Shown here in pieces: positions 7,219 to 11,150 of a stretch of 11,150 nucleotides of DNA; the first letter of the stretch is position 1, and every line of letters begins with the position of its first letter. Source of the DNA: Hemicentrotus pulcherrimus (lineage: Eukaryota > Echinodermata > Echinoidea > Camarodonta > Strongylocentrotidae); NCBI GenBank assembly GCA_003118195.1, contig BEXV01001772.1, forward strand, positions 76,232 through 87,381. Reading direction: 5' to 3'. The position numbers were made by a program, and so were the translations under genes. Under the pieces are notes generated by a model that was given only the letters and a program-made list of their open reading frames with translations, ran no database searches and was not told the DNA's origin.

Positions 7219-7559
7219 TTAACCCATTGCTTCCAGGAACTGGGTGGTTTCTGCATTAAACGTAGAGGAATGAGATTCAATTTTCCTACTACAGTCAAAC
7301 CTGCTTTAGAGACCACCTGTCTACAAAGACCACATTTTTTTGTTTTCCTTAAAAATGGTTTCCCATTGAAACATGAACTATTAAAAAGGAACTTGTCTAC
7401 ATGTACAAAGACCACCTGACTAATTTGTACAACGACCATATTTTTGTTTCCCTTGAAAATGGTTTCTCATTGAAACATCAACTAAAGGAACCTGTCTACA
7501 AAGACAACTTTTTGTGTTTCCCTTGGGCAGTAAGAACCCTGCAGAAGTCAATGGGTTAA
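7219..7559. mobile_element. piggyBac-like non-autonomous element with TTAA target duplication
   Basis: TTAA at 7219-7222 and at 7556-7559 flanks a 333-bp body. The body starts CCCATTGCTTCCAGG and ends CCTGCAGAAGTCAATGGG; inverting the end gives CCCATTGACTTCTGCAGG, which matches the start apart from three inserted bases. A TTAA duplication with CCC...GGG termini is the signature of piggyBac-type transposons (Kolobok also uses TTAA). There is no transposase frame, so this would be a miniature derivative. Its interior is almost filled by the tandem repeat at 7292-7530. The 68- and 89-codon frames on opposite strands are repeat shadows. Confidence 0.72.
7292..7530 (+). repeat. Tandem CCTGTCTACAAAGACCAC-type repeat
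   Basis: Three units begin CCTGTCTAC or CTTGTCTAC at 7316, 7392 and 7491. Each carries an ACAAAGAC block, TTTGTTT, and in units one and two GGTTTCYCATTGAAACAT (7357 and 7461, offset 104). Unit two has about 24 extra bases containing a second GACCACCTGACT segment. ACAGTCAAACCTG precedes the array. I recall similar ACAGTCAAACCTG...GACCACC strings as dispersed repeats in marine invertebrate genomes; that is memory, not checked. Confidence 0.8.
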
Positions 7560-8045
7560 ATTTGTCTGCAGTGATCTTTAACCTGGTCCATCTAGTCAAA
7601 TGTGAACAAGGCTTTATGGCACACCCTCCCAGTAGTCCTAGGTCACCAGGCATTTGCTTAACATGGCTGAAAATCTGACAGAGATTGGAAGGAGCTTTGC
7701 CTCCAAGTCAAAATTGGTTGTTCAATCCGTGAGCAGATCAACAAGGCCAGGGGTGAGATTGCATACGTTAGGCAAGCCCGATATGAAACCTCATACATGA
7801 ACATAAATAATATATACACCATTTTCATAATGGGGCACATTTACACTACAAAAAAAAAACAAATTTGAAAACCATCCTTTTTGTTTAAACTACAAACATA
7901 CCGGTATCTACAGGTACAAGTGTACCATTTACACTACTGGGAAAACCTGTATAAGAATGTGTTTGCTTGCCATAATGAAACATTCAAGCTTTTTTTTTTT
8001 TTAGTAGGGTGCATCTGCGACTCTTTGTGCGATAGTGCGGAAGTG
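7560..8045. other. Unannotated stretch
   Basis: No gene supported. Contains an A9 run near 7850, TACCGGTA near 7902 and a T12 run near 7989. TATAAGAATGTGT near 7950 recurs near 8376, so the duplication described next may begin further upstream than 8046. Confidence 0.4.
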
Positions 8046-8696
8046 AAGAGAGTCATATAAACAGTAAACCCAACTAATTTCATGTATACAATGGAGAAAC
8101 AAAAGAGTTTCGCACATTAAAAAAAAAATATATATATATATACCGGTATATATATGTTTCAACTTTCAAATCTATCAAAGTTTCCACTGAGTTAATATAA
8201 CGCCCTTCTGACTCTCATACAACGTACAGTAGATCTCAGACACATTTTTGTGGGATGATTCTGTAAATTGGAGTTCATAGATTGTGTGGTTAAAGATGAA
8301 GTTGAGTTCTGGTCATGCGATTGCATTGTGAAAGAAACGGTGTGGAATCGACCAGAAAAAGGTTGCGATCTAGCATATAAGAATGTGTGTGTATTGCAAG
8401 GTTCTGGAATCATCAAAATGATAAGAAATCTGGTAAAGTTACAAACACTGTACANAAGAGAGTCATATAAACAGTAAACCCAACTAATTTCATGTACATG
8501 TACAGACATGTACAATGGAGAAACAGGAGAGTTTTGCACATTCAAAAAAAAAAAAAAAAATATGTTTCAAATCTATCAAATTTTCCACTGAGTTAATATA
8601 ACGCCCTTCTGGCTCTCATACATGTACAGTATATCTCAGACACATTTTTGTGGGATGATTCTGTAATTATTGGAGCTCATAGATTATGTGGTTAAA
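8046..8696 (+). repeat. Direct duplication, about 245-bp copies, 410-bp offset
   Basis: Copy A is 8046-8294 and copy B 8456-8696, both beginning AAGAGAGTCATATAAACAGT and ending at a TGTGGTTAAA string. Long identical blocks include CCACTGAGTTAATATAACGC and CACATTTTTGTGGGATGATT. Copy B has an extra ACATGTACAGACATGT-type expansion; copy A alone carries the (TA)n-ACCGGT-(TA)n palindrome after its A-run. The 160-base spacer (8295-8455) is single copy and ends in the unresolved base N at 8455. Either a genuine tandem duplication or two haplotypes joined by the assembler would give this picture. Overlapping ORFs on both strands (8192-8545, 8268-8477) read through the N and are unreliable. Confidence 0.93.
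8134..8155. repeat. 22-bp (TA)n-ACCGGT-(TA)n palindrome
   Basis: A perfect palindrome centred on ACCGGT, directly following an A-run. It is present only in copy A of the surrounding duplication, so it was either gained in A or lost from B. Confidence 0.85.
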
Positions 8697-8702
8697 ACCA
8701 CA
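8687..8702. repeat. Short palindrome at the end of copy B
   Basis: TGTGGTT (8687-8693) and AACCACA (8696-8702) are inverse complements around AA. It begins exactly where copies A and B stop matching and may mark the duplication breakpoint. Confidence 0.6.
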
Positions 8703-8900
8703 CAACCACTCCAGGTAAAGCCACTTGGGTTTCATACTTTCATTTTCAATGCTGGAGGCAGTAATATTAAAAAAAACATTTTTGAGTACAGTGAACTACA
8801 ATGAAATTTGAATCTTGTGAGACAAAGACTTACAAATGTACATGAATTAATTGGTCAATATAATTGTTTATAATACCAGTTATATTTGTTACTGAAATAG

Positions 8901-8926
8901 ATGTACATGTAGGCCTACATGTACAT
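8901..8926. repeat. Perfect 26-bp palindrome
   Basis: Two ATGTACATGTA half-sites meet at AGGCCT, giving a fully self-complementary 26-mer. It is followed at once by another TACATGTA and then by 11 consecutive C (8935-8945). Confidence 0.9.
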
Positions 8927-8945
8927 GTAAAGCGCCCCCCCCCCC

Positions 8946-9703
8946 TTCTCCCTCACTCCTACATGTACCCCCTGACCCTCCCTTAGAATTTTAAATAGAA
9001 TGTATAAAATGTAATTTATATAATTGATAGTCATCAAGTGTAATACATTGTAGATATAAAATTTTAAGTACAAACCACTCACAACATCAAAACTTAAAAG
9101 CATTATTTCAATTCAATTCATATTTTCAGGACAAGGAAAGGGAGGGCATAATCTTCCACATCATCAATGTTACAAAATGAAACAAGTCCAGAGCTCTACA
9201 GAGAAAGTTGTGATTTGCGTGCTTGTTTTATATATTTCTTTTATATACCGGTACATGTATTCTTATCTTCATCCATACACATTGGACATGAGATGTCTGA
9301 CTGTGTGAAGATAATAGGCAATATCTCATGGGACATCGGTATATTCTAAGTTATGCAATACGAGTTTGAATTTCCAGGAAAGAGAAAACCCATTCATTTT
9401 AAAAGGAGATACTGGCCTTACTGGCTTTCTCTCCATCAACACAAATCATGTGAATGCATGCGTACCAGGTACAGACTCACACTCGCCAGCCAGAGGAGAT
9501 GAAATTAAATTTCCTTGGAAATCTGTACTGGTTATTTATGGCAGTACAATACTGCAGTGTACGTAATACACTCTCAATCTTTGCCTGTATGGTATTAAAG
9601 GCACTATGGAGATACTTCGAATTTACATGGAAATTGTGTTTATATTGTATGAAAGTACGATCTGTCTTTATAATTGTTCTTTGTAACTTAATCTCTACAC
9701 TGT
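8946..9703. other. Unannotated stretch
   Basis: No gene can be supported. Frames of 60-83 codons on the plus strand (9167-9349, 9366-9566, 9454-9705) lack recognisable domains. A possible exon-like interval (9380-9470) is discussed among rejected items. TACCGGTACATGTAT lies near 9247. Confidence 0.4.
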
Positions 9704-9736
9704 AAATTTGTTATAATCATAACAAATTTTTTTTTT
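9704..9736. repeat. Perfect hairpin followed by T-run
   Basis: AAATTTGTTAT (9704-9714) pairs exactly with ATAACAAATTT (9719-9729) around AATC and is followed by T to 9736. In a bacterium this would read as an intrinsic terminator; in this AT-rich eukaryotic context with no upstream gene I list it only as a structure. A smaller AGATTA/TAATCT pair follows at 9743-9761. Confidence 0.7.
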
Positions 9737-9761
9737 AAATCTAGATTACTTTGCATAATCT

Positions 9762-11084
9762 GTCTTGGAAATTAATCCTAAACTATGAAACTTATAAGAA
9801 TGAAAAATTAATAGGGCAAAATGATGATTTGTAAACGTGTCTACAACAGTCCCGTGTTTTGATTGCAGCCTCCAATGTAACTAAATATTGCAATTATTAA
9901 AGTTCTGCAAGTAAAATCAAACTGAAACTGGACAAATCTTTTTAGCATGGGCAATTTTACAGAATCTTTTTGGCATTGCTAGTACCTTCAAAATCTTGAA
10001 TATCTGAAAGTCTAAATCCACCCATCTGTCTTATCTTTAAAACAATAGACATTTGGCCTAGAAGTGTATGAAGGCAACCTTTCAAAATCGCCTCGCGGAG
10101 GATGAAATTTCACGAAAGCTGGTGTTAGATGCAAATTATCCCAACCACACACAATATTAAATCGGTTACAAAAACCTTTTTGGTGACTTGGTCACACGTG
10201 TAGAGACGCAATATGTTCAGTCAATCAGAATTCATCGTTTAGCTTTAAGATTCTATACAAGAATTATATATTGTAACTGTACATACAATATTTAAAGTAA
10301 TATTGTTTCTTCTAGTCTAAGCCTCATACACGTACATGTACATGAGCAATAAAACGTCATACACAGTGAAATGTACGTTTTAATATCGTTTCTTAGAAGA
10401 AAAACTTGATAAACAAATCAATGTTCCGCACTAGTCTGAACGCTGCATCCTACGAAAATCGTATCTGGACTGGGCTTAAGAGCTTGCATTGATGATTGGG
10501 CAGCTGTCATGTCAATTAACCACTTCATAATTGGTTTCATTCCATGATATTTCTTTATACACATAATGCTATTCTCTAGTCTGAACACTCCTTTTGCTAT
10601 ATAACGATTCTTTATACGTTTCTTATGTTTCATTATGTAAATAAACTGTGGTCAAAACCAGGCTGACACTCCTCACAGTTGACTAGAGGTGCATGGTTTA
10701 ACGCTTTCGTTTCATGAGCGTATCACACAGATACACAAAGAGAATTGGGTTTCATGAGGCAGCTCGGGCAGCTCCGCCGTGTAACTTACACCGACCAACT
10801 ACTGAATTATTCATGACGAGACAATACAATCATACGCTGGCAGGCTAATAAGAAGTGTTTAAAATCATGTCATTGCATTTTTACATATTTTAAAGTTTTG
10901 AAACATCCATCCAACACCTTGGGAGGCTTCATATTTGAATGAGATTTGAGCTGTCTAGCTTCACACAGTAAATGTGTAAAGTGTCCAATGTCCAGCCAGC
11001 TGAAGTAACCCATTAAAAAGTAAAATGAAACCAACTTATAACACAGTAAATCTACACGCTATTCCTATTGTGGATATGCCTCTA
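9762..11084. other. Unannotated stretch, slightly CpG-richer near 10680-10830
   Basis: No gene, RNA or transposon that I can support. The 71-codon minus-strand frame at 10418-10633 has a mixed, protein-like composition but no recognised domain. Small motifs: an exact octamer ATGCAAAT near 10130, TACATGTA near 10330, a repeated CTAGTCTGAAC (near 10433 and 10576), and AATAAA near 10640. Each is expected at low frequency by chance. The 10680-10830 interval has more CpG than the rest, which could mark a regulatory or formerly coding piece. Confidence 0.4.
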
Positions 11085-11150
11085 CCTCTCCCTACCCCTA
11101 GCCCTCTTTTTCTCTCTCCTCCCCTCTCTCCTCCCCTCTCACCCCACCCC
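11085..11150. repeat. Pyrimidine-rich tail with 12-bp repeat
   Basis: TCTCTCCTCCCC occurs twice in tandem (11113-11124 and 11125-11136) and starts a third time before ending in ACCCCACCCC at the window edge. The tract probably continues beyond the window. Confidence 0.85.

Noticed and set aside
8192..8545. 117-codon minus-strand ORF across the duplication
   Set aside because: It reads through the unresolved base at 8455 and through repeated sequence, and a plus-strand frame overlaps it.
9380..9470. Possible internal exon: TTTCCAG before about 9380 and ACCAG/GTACAG near 9470, with an open frame between
   Set aside because: Two of three frames are open, the pyrimidine tract is weak, and the encoded peptide has no recognisable domain. 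RNA-seq would settle it.
9704..9736. Hairpin plus T-run that looks like a bacterial intrinsic terminator
   Set aside because: The window is eukaryotic in character and no gene precedes the hairpin; the stem is AT-only apart from one G-C pair.
10130..10137. Exact octamer ATGCAAAT (POU-type site)
   Set aside because: A single 8-mer match is expected about once in a few windows of this size; no supporting cluster of sites.
10418..10633. 71-codon minus-strand ORF with a mixed residue composition
   Set aside because: No recognised domain, no promoter or polyadenylation context that fits, and a frame of this length is expected by chance in 11 kb.

Overview
The window looks like non-coding (intergenic or intronic) DNA of a eukaryote, most likely a marine invertebrate. 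A sea urchin or other echinoderm is my best guess, but this is an inference. The grounds are: AT-rich sequence with no long ORF; long CT and TC microsatellites; very frequent self-complementary TACATGTA (I count about 21 copies) and TACCGGTA (5 copies); several short non-autonomous transposons; and a single N at 8455, typical of a draft shotgun assembly. No ORF exceeds 155 codons, the longest ones are low-complexity shadows of CT repeats, and I recognise no protein domain. I found no rRNA, tRNA, CRISPR or bacterial-type operon.

Layout. 361-574: recent tandem duplication, 114-bp period, about 95% identical. 789-1242: non-autonomous DNA transposon with perfect 27-bp terminal inverted repeats (TIRs) and a possible 3-bp ATG target duplication. 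1546-1755: near-complete foldback (about 100-bp arms). 2240-2900: pyrimidine tract with two CT microsatellites, interrupted by a 21-bp tandem repeat at 2445. 3012-3393: diverged direct repeats sharing words with the 789-1242 element. 3605-4250: large inverted repeat (about 200-bp arms) followed by a third partial copy. 4329-4690: 140-bp tandem minisatellite with a hairpin in each full unit. 5095-5225: CT-rich repeat with a 26-bp duplication. 6078-6518: repeat-rich block with six TMCGGGGTWA words and transposon-like ends. 7219-7559: piggyBac-like miniature element (TTAA target duplication, CCC...GGG ends) carrying a tandem GACCACCTGTCTACAAAGAC-type repeat. 8046-8696: 410-bp-offset duplication with the N at the junction of copy B. 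8901-8926: perfect 26-bp palindrome. 11085-11150: C/T-rich tail with a 12-bp repeat.

Nothing here reads as a set of genes working together. The interest lies in the density and architecture of the miniature mobile elements and foldbacks: at least three well-supported and two weaker ones in 11 kb, two of which share a doubled right-end motif at nearly the same spacing (76 and 77 bp). Stretches not listed as features (1-360, 575-788, 1756-2239, 4691-5094, 5226-5819, 7560-8045, 8946-9703, 9730-11084) show no gene, RNA or repeat that I can support beyond the minor motifs mentioned below.
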